In this document: positions 45,019 to 62,172 of the stretch, piece by piece
How positions within the stretch are numbered: the stretch's first letter is position 1
How the letters are laid out: the number at the start of each line of letters is the position of its first letter
Assembly: GCF_035083965.1 (NCBI RefSeq)
Contig: NC_089732.1
Location: forward strand, 14,490,424-14,554,423
Origin: Branchiostoma lanceolatum
Lineage: Eukaryota > Chordata > Leptocardii > Amphioxiformes > Branchiostomatidae
Direction: 5' to 3'
DNA: 64,000 bases
The notes under the pieces: model-generated
Told to the model about the DNA's origin: nothing
The model's database searches: none
The model's input: the letters and a program-made list of their open reading frames with translations, nothing else
Program-made: the position numbers and the translations under genes

Positions 45019-45551
45019 AAAGGCACCTAGAGCATTTTATGTGGCTTGAAACTTGATTGAAAAAAACTCCAATTTCTACACGTAGTCATTCCTACACATA
45101 GTAAGTTTCAATAATACTAGACCATTACATATCGACATTCAAGGAGCAAAGATACGATGTCGTTGTGTGGTGAGAACTGATAGAAAATCCAAGCCCTAAT
45201 GGACTGATCCTGACTGTCCATCACAATCAGCGGTTCAACCAATGAGAGAGTGACTGCATGTCCGTCAAATATTTGCATTTTTATGTTTTTATTTTGCATT
45301 TCTACGTTTTGACGAAGATGGGCAAGGCTATGGGATCGGTCTATTACACCAGGCGCGTGAAACTATAGAGATCACCATGTAGTAAAAAAGAATCTCATAT
45401 ATACCATGTGGCTTATTATTATTGAGCACTTTTGATATGAAATTATCAGATAAATGTGGTAAACAGTGGCATTAAATGTCAATTTTATAAAGATTACAGC
45501 AACTAGAATATTTCCACTTTTCAAGTCTCATAAAATACTTTGGGTGCCTTT
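45019..45551 (+). mobile_element. Repeat family C, copy 2
   Basis: AAAGGCACCTAGAGCATTTT on the left and AAAATACTTTGGGTGCCTTT on the right; the body matches 25171-25677, with an extra about 25 bp near 45380-45410. Confidence 0.85.
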
Positions 45552-45847
45552 AAGAACCTATTTATTAGTTAAATGGCCGGTCCGGATGTATGATGAGTGT
45601 ATACTAGGGCTGCATCACAAACATATCTAAATAAAAGATGTAACTATTTGAGGGAATGTATATTGTCTTGCTGGCCAATATCCAAGCAGATATGAAGATC
45701 CGTTTCTCAGAATAAGTCTAGATTTACGCGCGTTCTTTGCAACATGTAGTGCATCTTCCTAGTTGTATACATTTTGACCCCACCCCCCATTCTTCAGTAA
45801 AATGAACTGCTAGAAAGATGTATTTAATGCTACAAAACATGCGTAAA

Positions 45848-46020
45848 CTAGAGTTAAGTATTTGTGCTACATATACTTCAGGTTTGCTATGTTAGCTTAG
45901 CGATTGCAGGGCCTTTTTATAAATGTAAATTGGTATTGAATTTTTCTTTTTATTTGAGTTGAATGTGTGATAGTTTTGTGCCGAGTTGTTAACATTAGAG
46001 AGAACGCTAGCAATCCCAAA
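45848..46020 (+). repeat. Repeat family A, copy 4, 3'-truncated
   Basis: Begins AGAGTTAAGTATTTGTGCTA and stops after AACGCTAGCAATCCCAAAAA, before the CRE/YY1 part. The flank 46021-46350 is AT-rich with no feature. Confidence 0.7.
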
Positions 46021-46350
46021 AATGAACTGAGCATAAATATAAACAAAGGTAATCATAATGATAAACATAATATAATAACTTCGATATACTAATCATATAC
46101 AAAAATACCAGTCATCGATGATGAAATCAAACACTCTAACGCCAAAACTCTACGCAATCATAATCATAAAATCCTCACTTGAAGCAATTGCCACTAAAAA
46201 AATGACATTAAAAAGTCCAAGTGAGTGTGTTGCCGATTTAATTGCAGTTCACATTTGACTCGGAATAAAATCTGAATCTATAAAACACGAAACATTTCTA
46301 CATAACCTCCGAGATGTCTCTGAAACAATACACATGTCGCACTATACACC

Positions 46351-46510
46351 TAATCTCCAAGCAGATCCAACGGTTGCAAAGACCGTATCCAACTAGCAGA
46401 GGGAGTTTTTATTGCCGACGGTGCCTGACAACTTCCTTGGCTGACTATATATAGAGCTTCTCTGGCTAGCTTGTACGATTTTAGCACCGTGGAGATCTAC
46501 TTGGAGATTA
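46351..46510. mobile_element. 160-bp element with TAATCTCCAAGCAGAT termini
   Basis: Left end TAATCTCCAAGCAGATC; right end GATCTACTTGGAGATTA is its inverted copy with one change. This is the clearest full element bearing the dispersed 16-nt motif. 46511-47119 holds a poly-T run and no gene. Confidence 0.75.
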
Positions 46511-47119
46511 TTATACACCGTGAATTGCGTAGCATACATTTACATGCACACAGTCCATGAAAGACACATTGTCCTCGGCCCTGTCCTAATCGCTGTACAA
46601 ACTTGACAAACTACATACTGGGACAGCCCGTCACTAAGGTGACATTGGAACGCCGCGCCTTTATCACACACTTAACAAAGCTTCACGTAAAAAACAGTCG
46701 CGACTTTCCGTAAATCATTGATTACAGAGACACGTTCATTAGTCTGAACATGATTTTTATCTTTTGCAAATACGCTGTAAATAGTTTTTTTTTTTTTACT
46801 ATAGCCAGACAGGGGGCGTTCACTCGTCAGCAGTTACTATTACCGGACCTTGAACCCTTAAGCACTTAAGGAACAGTGAACCTACTTTATGACGGGAGAG
46901 TGCCATTCTCGTAGCGCAACAAAGAAAAGGTAAAACAATACAAGACTAAAAAATTCTGACATAAAACGTACATTCTTTGACAGCACTAATACAGGTAGAT
47001 CGTAAAATCCTTTTGAAAGTGGAAACACGCTATACGTACACAGCTACATGTGTAGTTTTATACCTAACGACCGTACAAGTGGTTTGAACAGGGGCTAAAG
47101 GTTAGCGTGGGTCTGGAGG

Positions 47120-47127
47120 TATAAAAG
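47120..47127 (+). promoter_or_regulatory. TATA box of the plus-strand FABP-like gene
   Basis: TATAAAAG, 114 bp upstream of the ATG at 47234. This implies a transcript start near 47150 and an 85-bp, pyrimidine-rich 5' UTR (CCTCCTCTCTCACC). Confidence 0.75.
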
Positions 47128-47233
47128 GTGAGGGTTGCTTAGACTGCCTCCTCTCTCACCGCCGCCTTGCAGACGACACACGTCCTCTCTAGTTTTCCAC
47201 AGAACAACCGACTCGACACTTCTTCCCTCCAAA

Positions 47234-52421
<5,188 letters not shown>

Positions 52422-52694
52422 ATCTGACGGCGTCCTGTTTCATTCTCACCGCGAAAGAACCTGCGAACAGCTCGAAGCTTCCTTTCAAATTATACTAAAG
52501 GCTACAAAGTGTAATGTTCTGAAATCTGGAACAGAATCTTCGATGATACAATCGTCCTTCATCGTCAGACAAAAATATCGCTTTTTCTTATTAAAATCTG
52601 AGTAACCGAGTACAACGAAGTTAACGAAGGAAACTCTTGATTTCTTATATCATGTTGCCATGCCTTGAAGTAGTTTTAAAGCTCGAAGCATTTG

Positions 52695-52700
52695 AATAAA
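52695..52700 (+). terminator. Polyadenylation signal of the plus-strand FABP-like gene
   Basis: AATAAA, 274 bp after the stop codon at 52419-52421, with a GT-rich stretch further downstream. Confidence 0.5.
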
Positions 52701-52779
52701 AAGACCAACTTTGGAAGTTACCGTGTACATGGATTTTTCTTTATGCTCCGTCTATCTATTGACACGCATACACAACATG

Positions 52780-53130
52780 TATGCTTCTGTTTGTTTGTGT
52801 GCGTGTATGTTCGGGTGTGTGTTTATGTGTACGTGTGTGTGTGTGCGTGTGTGTATATAAGCGTGTGTATGTGTGCCAGTGTATATATATGTGTGATATA
52901 TATTTGTCTGAGTGCGTGTGAGTGTGTGTGTGTGATTATGTGCGTGTGTGTGTGTATGTGTGTGTATTATTTATATATGTGTATGTGCGTACGTTTGTGC
53001 ATATTTGTATACAGTGCGTGTCCCTCACTCTGTTAGTGTGTGTTTTTGTTTGTGCGTGCGTGTTTGTGTGTGTGTGTGTGTGTGTGCGTGCGTGCTTGTG
53101 TGTGTGCGTATCTGTGTATTCGTCTCTCTC
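52780..53130. repeat. GT-rich low-complexity region
   Basis: Interrupted (GT)n, GTGC and GTAT runs. Frames here are Cys-Val-Tyr repeats and are rejected. 53131-53700 shows nothing further. Confidence 0.85.
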
Positions 53131-53789
53131 TGTGTGTGGAAACGCATAGACAGGTCAGTGGTGCGTATTGCTTGCAGTCTGACCTGTTCTATGCGTAAGC
53201 TACACATATCTTGTGTTTGCAGATATCTGCTCTTAATCTTTTACTGCAAGGTAAACAATGAAACGTTACATTCAACATTCTTCAATACCTAAACAAAAAG
53301 TGGAATTCTAGATCTTCAGCTCAGTGGTACCGAAGCGTCGACTAGTAATCCTCGATGGTACTGCAGCCCTGGAACTGTCTTGGCAACTTTGCCAATAGTT
53401 GCATCTCTGATTTCGCTCAAAGACTGCGGGTATACTGTAAAAAGTATTCATTTTCACATCCTAAAATTATCATCTATTGGAAAATAAATCCCCCCTCTGG
53501 ACTTTAGGACTCCTCTAAAATACAGTTTACGAAAGGTATGACTACTTCTGTTGTTTTCTTATCAAAGACATAATGGTCATGCACTTGTAACTGTTATGAC
53601 ATTAACTTCAAACCGTCTCAACACCACACAGCGTTTTGCTGTTAAAAAACCTTGATTTGTATTCAATATACCCCAACACAACATACTGTTATTATAGACT
53701 ATTTAAATACACTCACAATGAAGAAAAACACCTCAACATCCCAAACGAACAACAGAGAACCACTATCACCAAACTATGAATCAGCTGTC

Positions 53790-54075
53790 ATAAACTGCGT
53801 ATCAAATTAGGAAGTCGCAACCGCACACCTCCGGAGCAAAGAATTTGTCAGTTTTGTAACTTAACCGAAATAAGGTAGACGATGAAGTCCACTTTATTGT
53901 AGAGTGTAGTTTATATAGCAACGATAGAAATGTTATGTTTGATTATATTATGGGAACGTTTCCACACTTTCAATTTTTGAGAAATTCATTATTATCATGC
54001 TTTTTGACCATACGATATTAAACAAGTCCATCTCAACTTATATTTCTAACATCACAAAGAGACAAGAAGGAGCTG
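53790..54075 (+). mobile_element. LINE 3' end, reverse transcriptase tail with one frameshift
   Basis: LRIKLGSRNRTPPEQRICQF, then CNLTEIR, a one-base shift, and VDDEVHFIVECSLYSNDRNV. Closest in the window to 1957-2125. No upstream polymerase sequence. Confidence 0.6.
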
Positions 54076-54165
54076 AACCTATGAATTAGTGTAGTTTCAG
54101 AACAATTGTTACTCCGGGAAGGAGGATGACCTCCTTCTGGGAGTATTGGGAATGCATTTGTTTGC

Positions 54166-54548
54166 GCGTTCGCAGCTATAACTCACGATCCCGTTGTCGC
54201 ATTGGTGTGTAACTTGGCATATCGTTTGCCTGGTTCGGCGTGGTGATGCACAATAGCTTTGTTACACCATAACTACTTTAAACGTCAATCCAATATCGTA
54301 ATTGCACCCCTATAACTAATGCTATGTCCCACTGCCCTGCCATAGGGACCATGTTATAATCCGTTATGCATGACTGGAATACTTCAGGCAGATACGGGGT
54401 AGAAATCTTCCTTACTTGCTGTGATCGTATAGTCACTGTTACATTGAAAAATAGACAACGTGCATCACCACACGCAACCTAGCAAACGATATACCAAGTT
54501 ACATACCAATGCGGCAACGGGAATTGTGAGTTTTAGCTGCGAACATGT
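54166..54548. mobile_element. Inverted-repeat element with ~85 bp arms
   Basis: The left arm 54166-54250 (GCGTTCGCAGCTATAACTCA ... GGCGTGGTGATGCA) pairs with the right arm 54462-54548 (TGCATCACCACACGCAACC ... TTTTAGCTGCGAAC). The 210-bp centre is unrelated. 54549-55790 has no recognised gene; a minus frame at 54850-55113 is unsupported. Confidence 0.8.
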
Positions 54549-55790
54549 ACAGAGTGACCTCCAGTCTGTGTATTAAGTATGCCGTATACACTCGCCACTC
54601 GCATACAGTATGTGCGCACGGGACGGACGATGCACTTTTACGCACAGTGTGAAAATGGCAAATCTCTGGACCTTCAAACTTACCACACTTGTAGTTTATA
54701 ATACGGAGGTTGTGACAATGTAAAAAGTTTACGCAGGGGATGAAAGATTGTTGAGAAATATCTCTCAGAAAAGTGCGCGCGCCAGTGTCACTTCCGGGTG
54801 GTTAGATCCAGTGACCTTTGACCTTCGTGAAATGTTACGATAATATAAATTAGCCTTTTTTATTGCAAATAGCTTGATAGCTATAGATCAGGCCGGTCTG
54901 CAATAAATTGTGGAAAGAGGATTTACTGCATAGTTGTGATTTCTGATACATCTTAGTTGTAAGGCTGAATGGTTCGTTGATAATTGAAAAGGGGCCATCT
55001 AGATCTAACTTTGTGACTTTTCCTGGAATTTCTAGATCCCATCTGTGCCATGCTGTAAAAACATACTTTTCAGCAGGTTGACCACTCCTGTATTGAAAGA
55101 AAAAGATAAACAAACACTTTTTCTTTACTTGCTCTAAAACACTACTTGGACTGTGCAGAGATGCAATTTGTGTGGGTCAATACTTGTACATACTATAAAT
55201 ACTTCACGGAGAATTGTGTCCTACGGACTCTTGTTTTAGATTAGTATTAGAAATCCTGTGTGTCATTATATGAACATTACCATGTTTTCTGTACCTATAT
55301 GCCTGTACTTAGCCCGTGATAGGGCATGAACGTACAATGAAGGTTATCATTATTATCAAACGAAAAAGGCATGATTCGTCTTCAGTCTGAGGTTCGACCG
55401 CTATGTCATATATAAAGAACCGCTAGGGGGCGCAGTGGTAGTGTTGGTCGGGGTCAAATAAGGTCACCGGGTCACGTTAGCAGCCCAAAACAGTACGTGT
55501 ACGGTTTACTCGTGTAAAAGGCGTCTCTGTCGCACGATTGTGGGCTTGACTACCGTATTTGCTCCTCTTCTCCAAAAACTGAGATCCTACCGGCAGTGGC
55601 GCACTCTTTGAAACGCGTGGTTTGACGACAAAATACAAGTAAACGGTAGTAGTCTGCTGAAAAAAGGGGAGGGGGGCGGAGCTGAATTTTCCCCGTGGTA
55701 TGTTGTGATTTTGTCAACTAGAGAGACCGGAGTTTCAGACTTAAGGAGAGAGATCAGAGACGCCTTAAACAGCTACATGTCACAGATAAG

Positions 55791-58700
55791 ATGACACATA
55801 ACGAAGACAGGACGCATTGGCTGAAGGAGGGGTTAATTGGACTAGGAGGTAAGTCTTTTTTTTTTGTTCGTCTGATCATTTTTGGCGACGGCACAGGTAC
55901 GAAGGCATGTAGGTACGAAGGCATGTACAGCTTGGTCTTGTAGTTAAAACTTGGCTATAATCACATGCTTGAATTCATTCCTGCAAGAAAAAATGCAAAG
56001 AAAAATGTAATTTAGATTTCGGGCAAGTGAAAAGTTGGTTCGGGCAAGTAGATTTTTTATATACTTAAATATTATAAAAATAAAAAAAACTACTAGTAAT
56101 GTCAGTCCCTGCACTCAGACTAGGTTTGCTAACAGGGTATTCACTGATCCCTCTGTTCAAGTTGGTGTCCTGTATGGCACCACCAGCGTTACAGTCGGCC
56201 ATCCTCTCGACACCATCAAGACTAAGATGCAGGCGCAGGCAGGCTTCGAGAGAGGAGGGGCCTTCAAGACGTTACTCAAGGTCTTACGTACACAAGGAAT
56301 CGTAGGCCTCTATAGGTAAGGAACACTCTTGAGGAAAATGATATAGATAGGAAGATACAGTTTTTTGCAAGCACCTCTAACCTAGCCTGTATCCACCCTA
56401 TTCTAGCTCTGCTTTGCTCCTCTTAAATTGCTTCCCTGCCAGGATTTTGTGGAGATGAAGTGAGGGGCTTCTGGTCTGTATCTATATCTATTTAGCCGGT
56501 ATAAACGCCCTTCAGTGTAACAGGCCAGCTTCCCACCAGGCACAGCAGCTGGTTATATTACACCGAACGACCTGTCACGTTTAACTTTCGCGTCTAACCT
56601 GACATTTATTTGCCTACCCTTAGGGATAAAACACCGGTTTTGTAATTTCCAAGCAGATCTCTACAGGGGCAAAATATATAGTAGCCAGCCTGCCAACAAT
56701 CTCCTATGGCTGTAGAGATCTGCTTCAATATGGAGATTGATTTACTGGTTTAACAGGTCTGAGGTGTTGGTCAGCCCTGATTGGTCTAAAAGTTTCATTT
56801 TAAATGCTTGCAACTTTTTTAAGCCAATCAGACAGCTGGAAAGTGAGCTGACATTGTTTTGTCACAGTGACTGTAAATAGTGTTACATTTATAAGGGAAT
56901 TGTTCATATAATTTGAAGCCCAATTATTCGGAGGGCTACATGCATTTCTCACTAAAAATTTAAAATTGGGGCTTAGAAAATTTTCATAAATCATATCAAA
57001 TCAAAAGTTTATGCATGCAAAACTTTAAAGTTTAAGAAATTGTTTCCCCCATCAAAATTTTTTTACAGATCCGTCCTTAAGTTGGATTTTCATATAATTT
57101 TTGATAACTTGACTGTTGTTTTGTACTTTATACCCCCAGGGGCTGCATTCCTCCACTCTGGGGCTCTGGTATCTTCAGATCAACACAGTTTGCTGTATTT
57201 GAGGCAGTGTAAGTTAACCTTCTATTCCTTCTTTCATTGCTATAAAGTAATACTATTCACAGTTCCTGTTTTCTTCTTGTGTTAAATCTGACACTTTGAC
57301 ATGATAGTCGTTTTCTCATTTAGAATGTAACAGAAAATCTCAATTCTACTGGTTACCCTAATCCAACCACATTAAAAGAAATAACGAAATTTGATAGCTC
57401 TAAATGCAACATCAGTAATTATTCCCAAGGTATGCACACTTTAGATATCCAGGTGTTCAAGACATTTTTGAAAAGGCCCTTATATATAGCACCATGTTTT
57501 CAATGTAGCACTTTTGCTTAGGGTACCTAATTTTTTAAAAGACATCAAATTAAAAACAAACATCAAGTCTTGACTTGTAACCAATTCTTTGCTTGAAGTC
57601 GTGCCTTTCAGAAATTCATGATTTTTAATTACATTGTGTAACATTTCAACTACATGTATAACTTTATTCCCAAGTTCAATGATATTACAATCAGTATAGT
57701 TTCCCACTCATATGTTAGCAACTTTTTCTAATTCGTTTTCTTTGACACAGGTACACTTTCATGGACAACAACTTTGGCAAATATGAACTTCCCATGACAG
57801 GTGGCCTACAAGTGTAAGTACAGACTTATACTAGTACAGACTTTAGTCAAACTTTGTCCACATGCTTTGGATTACTGTGTTAGAACAGATGAAGCTTAGC
57901 TCTTTATATTAACCACTAAAATACAAATTCAGATTGAAATTTGATAACAAGAGTTCCGCGACCTCATATCTCCATGAACAATTCTATTTATGCAAATGAC
58001 TCACACATTTACATAATATATGCGTAATCATAAACACCTTTAGCTTGCTAACACATGTTGCAATATTGACAGTCCTATAATTTTACAATAAGATGAATTT
58101 GGGTGTTTTATTTTATTAATTATGCAAATTAGGAATTCACTTGCATAATTGGTATCTGTTGATGCTCCACTTTCCATAAACTACATATTTTACATGTATT
58201 TGAGTCTTATAATGGAAAACACTGCAAATATAGATTTTCCTCATTAGCTATGCAAATTGAGTCCCATTTAGCATAATTTGCACTTCATTGTGTACATCTC
58301 TGTCTAAGCTACCCGCATACGAGATATCATGGAAATGTGTCGTTCCTTTGTTCAGTTATTCTCCTTAAGATATTTTCACAGTAACGCCCCTGCAGTTCCA
58401 GAGCAAGCTGCTAGGGGGCCCAAACCCACACCATTTCTTCATTTCACCACAAGCTATCTGCCACAAAAAAATATAGACCATAGCACGTCCAGGTCAAGAG
58501 ATACAAAAATGGAATTTCTGCTGCAGTACCAAGGTCACATACCGGGGGGCCCAAAATCGACCTTGAATTTCGGCTTCACAACACCTGCCCACATACCAAA
58601 TATCATCGTAATCCATCAAGAGGTTCTTGAGTTATGCTGACTACAGTAGTCCGGAAACACAAACAAACAGACACACAGACACACCCAAAACTATATCTCC

Positions 58701-61700
58701 ATTTTTCATGGAGATAAAAAGAAGACAGAAAAGATATCATCATAATTCGTATAGTCAAACCTAAAGTGGTGACCACCCCAGAGTAAGGTCAGCACTTGGC
58801 CTTTGTGACCACTTACTGTGATTCTTGATTTGTTAACTACTGTAACTACAGTAACTGTAACTTAATTTTAGCTGATTTAACGGTCATCAGTCAACAGTCA
58901 ACAGCCAAAATTTCATAATCGCAAATATTTGATCACTAACATTTGAGACAGTAATGTTTGTTCCCACCATTAGAATTAAGTGCTGTGACCTTCTCCATTT
59001 TTCCTGCCGCTATATTAAAGTGATTTACACTAACTCATTTTTCTCCTTGACCCAAGTGTATCCTTTCTATAGTGGACACCAGAATCTGACCATGATTTCC
59101 GTGCTGTGAGATGGGCTGCAATGCAATGCCTCAAAGACAACTGTTTCTACTTTGATGGAGTTCTTGAATGTGTTCATGTTTGTTTCTGTCCAGGAGAGTG
59201 TGTGTGGCTGGTGCCTGTGGGTCCACAGCCAGGGCAATCATAGAATGTCCTTTAGAGCTAGCCAAGGTGAGATACCTTCCTTGTTCCAACATTACTACAA
59301 TTTTTATAACCTGATAACAGCCATCATACATTGTCATGATAGATGTTTTTGCTCAAAAAAGCGTATCCTGAGGCTTTCAACATCACATGCCAGGTTTGTC
59401 AGTGTTGTCATATTCATGTATTGTCCTGCTTCACCGACTTTTGTCTTCTTGAACAGATAAGAAGACAAACAGGCCAGTCTTGGCAGTTCTCTGGTATCTA
59501 CAAGGTGAGTTACATATGTCGCGATGTTCAAGACATTTCCATTTTTGTAGGCTGAATACATTCTGTTTCGTGTTCATTTGCCAATATTGTGATCAAGTAG
59601 AAGGTGAACAACATTTTATATTTGATTATACTCTGTATTGAAAGGAAGAAATCTTACCTTTTACATGTATGTGTAACAAAGGAACATTTTCAAACTTCAA
59701 ATATCTGAATGCATTGGGTGGGTGTAACAATTAGGGTGTTCAGAGGTCCTTGGTTCAAATCCCCTGACAAGCCACCAATGTTATGCCCTTAGGACAGGTA
59801 CTTTACAAAACTTTTCTTACTTCACCCAGGTGTAAAAATGGGTACCTGACTTTGGTGTGGGTCAGGTGAAAGGCATCAGAAGGAAAGGGTTGGGCTCCGC
59901 CTTTCAATAACATGTCCTAGTCACCAAGGATAACAAATTACCCACTGCACCTACGGGCTCAAAAAGGCTATAAGGCCACCTTTACCTAAATGCCTTTGCC
60001 TTTACCTTATCTTTTGTTAGGATATCGGCAGAACGTAATGTATATAAGGTAATTAGCCTCCCATTTGAACCTATGATAATCATAACTGCTGAATCTCTTT
60101 TGTTCTGTTTGGTCAATGTTGCATCAGAGTAACAGCCGTTGCATGAAATATGTCTTTTGACACAACTAAATGAACCTATATACGAGATATTAGCCTGACA
60201 AATCGCGCTCCTAGCGGCAGGCCGGTAACCTCCGGCCGAGAGCTTGTGTAAACACAGGCTATACGAGATATTAACCTTGAATACGGGAACACAACCTTAA
60301 ACGCTTATTTGCGTTCTGTCAATGTGCTACATTTGTTGTTCCTCAGGGTTTTGGCGTGACGTGGTGCAGAACGATGGGTCTGATGTGCACGTACTTCATC
60401 CTGGTGGACAGCACGCGGCGACACTTCCCCGAGATCTTCAAGAGACCGCTCATGGGGCCTTTCCTCACGTCAGGCGTGGCAGCAACATATCCTTCTGGTC
60501 ACATGGGTTCAAATAACTGCAAAACTGTTTATAGTTTCTACTTATATATGTGGCATCGTGTGGCGCAATCGGTAGGGTGTTTCGCCCAGAACCTAGAGGT
60601 CCCGGGTTCGAACCCACTGTTATGCCCCCATGTTGTGCCCTTGGGAAAGGCACTTAACACGACTATCCTAACTCCACCCAGGTGTGAATGGGTACCTGAC
60701 TTAGGTTGGGGAAGGTCGTATTGAGGTCACTTGCTGGCACCGAATGGCAGCCTCCCAGACCCTTGCGACAGTTCCACAAAGTGCAAGTGTGGAGCAAATA
60801 TGTATCTGTTGTGTATTACTAAGTATGTGATTGTAAACCCTGCAGCAATTCAGCACTGGCTGCCATTGCACGGGTAATTTCTGACCAATAAACCATTATT
60901 ATTATACTCCCTGCAGTAAATTTGTTTATTTTCCCATGGATTTAATTTTGTGTCTGGAGTAGAATGCTTGAGGTTTGCAGTTGAAATAAATAAAGCACAA
61001 AAAGACAATCGTGATTTAGTGGTAGAGGCAAAGCAAAAATCGTGAAAATAAAGTAATATAAAACATGATATTTCAAGATTAACAGTATAATACATGAAGT
61101 CTTAGATGCTGTATGGCATGACTACAGTGTTTCATGTTTTCTTGAAAAGTCATTGACATTATTGTGCTTTGCATGCAACATGTACTGTATGTACTACCCT
61201 TCTTTTCATCGAAGTACTGTAACAGTACTTTGAAGTAAAAATTAAAGTTTAAAAATCAAAATTTAAAAAAGAAAACTAAATTAGAATTTTTTAAATCAAA
61301 AGTGAAGAATAATTACAATTAAAATTTTAAAATGCAAACTTTGGTTTTGAATTTTCGTAAACTAGATGTTGTAACTTTGTATGTGTTGAAGTGATAAAGT
61401 TGCATCTCAATTTCAATCACGTTCTCTGACTATGATGTATTTTTCCTTGATTCCCCTTACGTTGGCCTGGTGGATTGTGTGGCCGCTAGAAAACATGAAG
61501 TCTCAAGTCCAAGGCAGCTACGGCAAGTAAGTAACTAAACATCAATACCATCTTGTAATTGTCTTGATAAAAGGTTAGAATAAGACTAGATGAACACATT
61601 CTTGTGATGTTCCACTTGTGTGTATTATCAATTCTAAAAACAAATGCTCCTGGTTCCAATGATTAGATGGTAATTGTGAGACCCCCGTTCAAATCCTGGG

Positions 61701-62172
61701 AAGAGTTGGGGCTGCACTTGTCTTTTGAGAGGGACATATGATGGAAGTCTAACATAGTTGGCATCTAGCTTAAGATGGTATCTTCCTTTAAGACAAATAT
61801 AACAAGCATCTTGAAACTGTACAGTATCTGCCTTCTGTGCGTGCACCTATGTTGAATTGAATGACGCTTTAACCTTCAAGACACTGAAGTAGCCATTTGG
61901 CACCCCATTCTAAATTGATTACAGAGTTAGGCAGCAGGGAGAAGGTTGAATTAAATCTAGAATTATTTCATTAGAATAATTTTTGTTTATTCTACAGAGA
62001 CATGTCTACATGGCAGAGAATAAAGTTCAACATGAAGGAGCGTGGCGGGTTCTGGGGTCTGTATCGTGGTCTCGGCCCCGGCACCGCCCGCAGTTTTCTT
62101 GCCAACGGTACGAGCATGATCGTAATGGTGAATGCACAGAAGAAAGTGTCAGAGTGGGGGCTCAGGGGTTGA
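55791..62172 (+). CDS. Mitochondrial carrier family (SLC25) protein, nine exons, 281 aa
   Basis: Predicted six-helix inner-membrane transporter with three carrier repeats; substrate unknown. Exons: 55791-55848, 56162-56315, 57140-57208, 57751-57813, 59194-59266, 59457-59504, 60347-60486, 61461-61526, 61998-62172; the sum is exactly 282 codons with the stop, and all phases agree. The P-x-[DE]-x-x-[KR] signatures are PLDTIK (34-39), PLELAK (134-139) and PLENMK (210-215). Even helices follow glycine turns: YRGCIPPLWGSGIFRSTQF (70-88), YKGFGVTWCRTMG (154-166) and YRGLGPGTARSFLANG. Length is near the family norm of about 300. The start ATG in ataagATGACA is the only in-frame one in exon 1. Intron 7 is AT-AC (see its own entry); the other seven are GT-AG. 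I could not assign the SLC25 member. Frames reported across single exons in other readings are shadows. Confidence 0.93.
57950..58717. mobile_element. Repeat with TATCTCCATGA inverted termini in carrier intron 4
   Basis: Left end CGACCTCATATCTCCATGAA, right end TCCATTTTTCATGGAGATAA. The right third (58460-58717) matches 51336-51570. The 103-codon frame at 58329-58640 is part of it. Confidence 0.6.
59695..60005 (+). mobile_element. SINE-like element with B-box-type motif in carrier intron 6
   Basis: GGTTCAAATCCCC resembles a pol III B box. It is followed by GGTACCTGACTTTGGTGTGG and GGAAAGGGTTGGGCTCCGCC; fragments of the latter recur at 1413-1466 and 30266-30325. It ends GCCTTTGCCTTTACCTTA. 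Confidence 0.6.
60191..60261. mobile_element. 71-bp miniature element with 10-bp target duplication
   Basis: TAGCCTG...CAGGCTA termini enclose a GC-rich core (GGCCGGTAACCTCCGGCC, itself palindromic). TACGAGATAT flanks it exactly on both sides (60181-60190 and 60262-60271). Confidence 0.7.
60487..61460 (+). other. U12-type AT-AC intron (intron 7 of the carrier gene)
   Basis: The donor is ATATCCTTCT, the canonical minor-spliceosome 5' site. The acceptor is CCTTAC, ending in AC. Ten bases before the end is the branch adenosine in TTCCTTGAT (61443-61451), close to TTCCTTAAC. There is no GT-AG alternative that keeps the frame. Splicing joins GCAGCAAC to GTTGGCCTGG, giving AAT-LAWW in frame. A SINE lies inside. 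Confidence 0.88.
60548..60906 (+). mobile_element. tRNA-derived SINE inside the AT-AC intron
   Basis: A-box-like TGGCGCAATCGG and B-box GGTTCGAACCC are spaced as in a tRNA promoter. The body contains GTGCCCTTGGGAAAGGCACT, and the tail is ACCAATAAACCATTATTATT. It matches 50981-51335 in opposite orientation. Confidence 0.88.

Noticed and set aside
60551..60620. Possible functional tRNA gene
   Set aside because: A and B boxes are present, but the sequence does not fold into a cloverleaf by eye and is continuous with the SINE body shared with 50981-51335.
60356..60724. 122-codon frame across carrier exon 7
   Set aside because: Correct frame for exon 7 up to 60486, then it reads through the AT-AC intron into a SINE.
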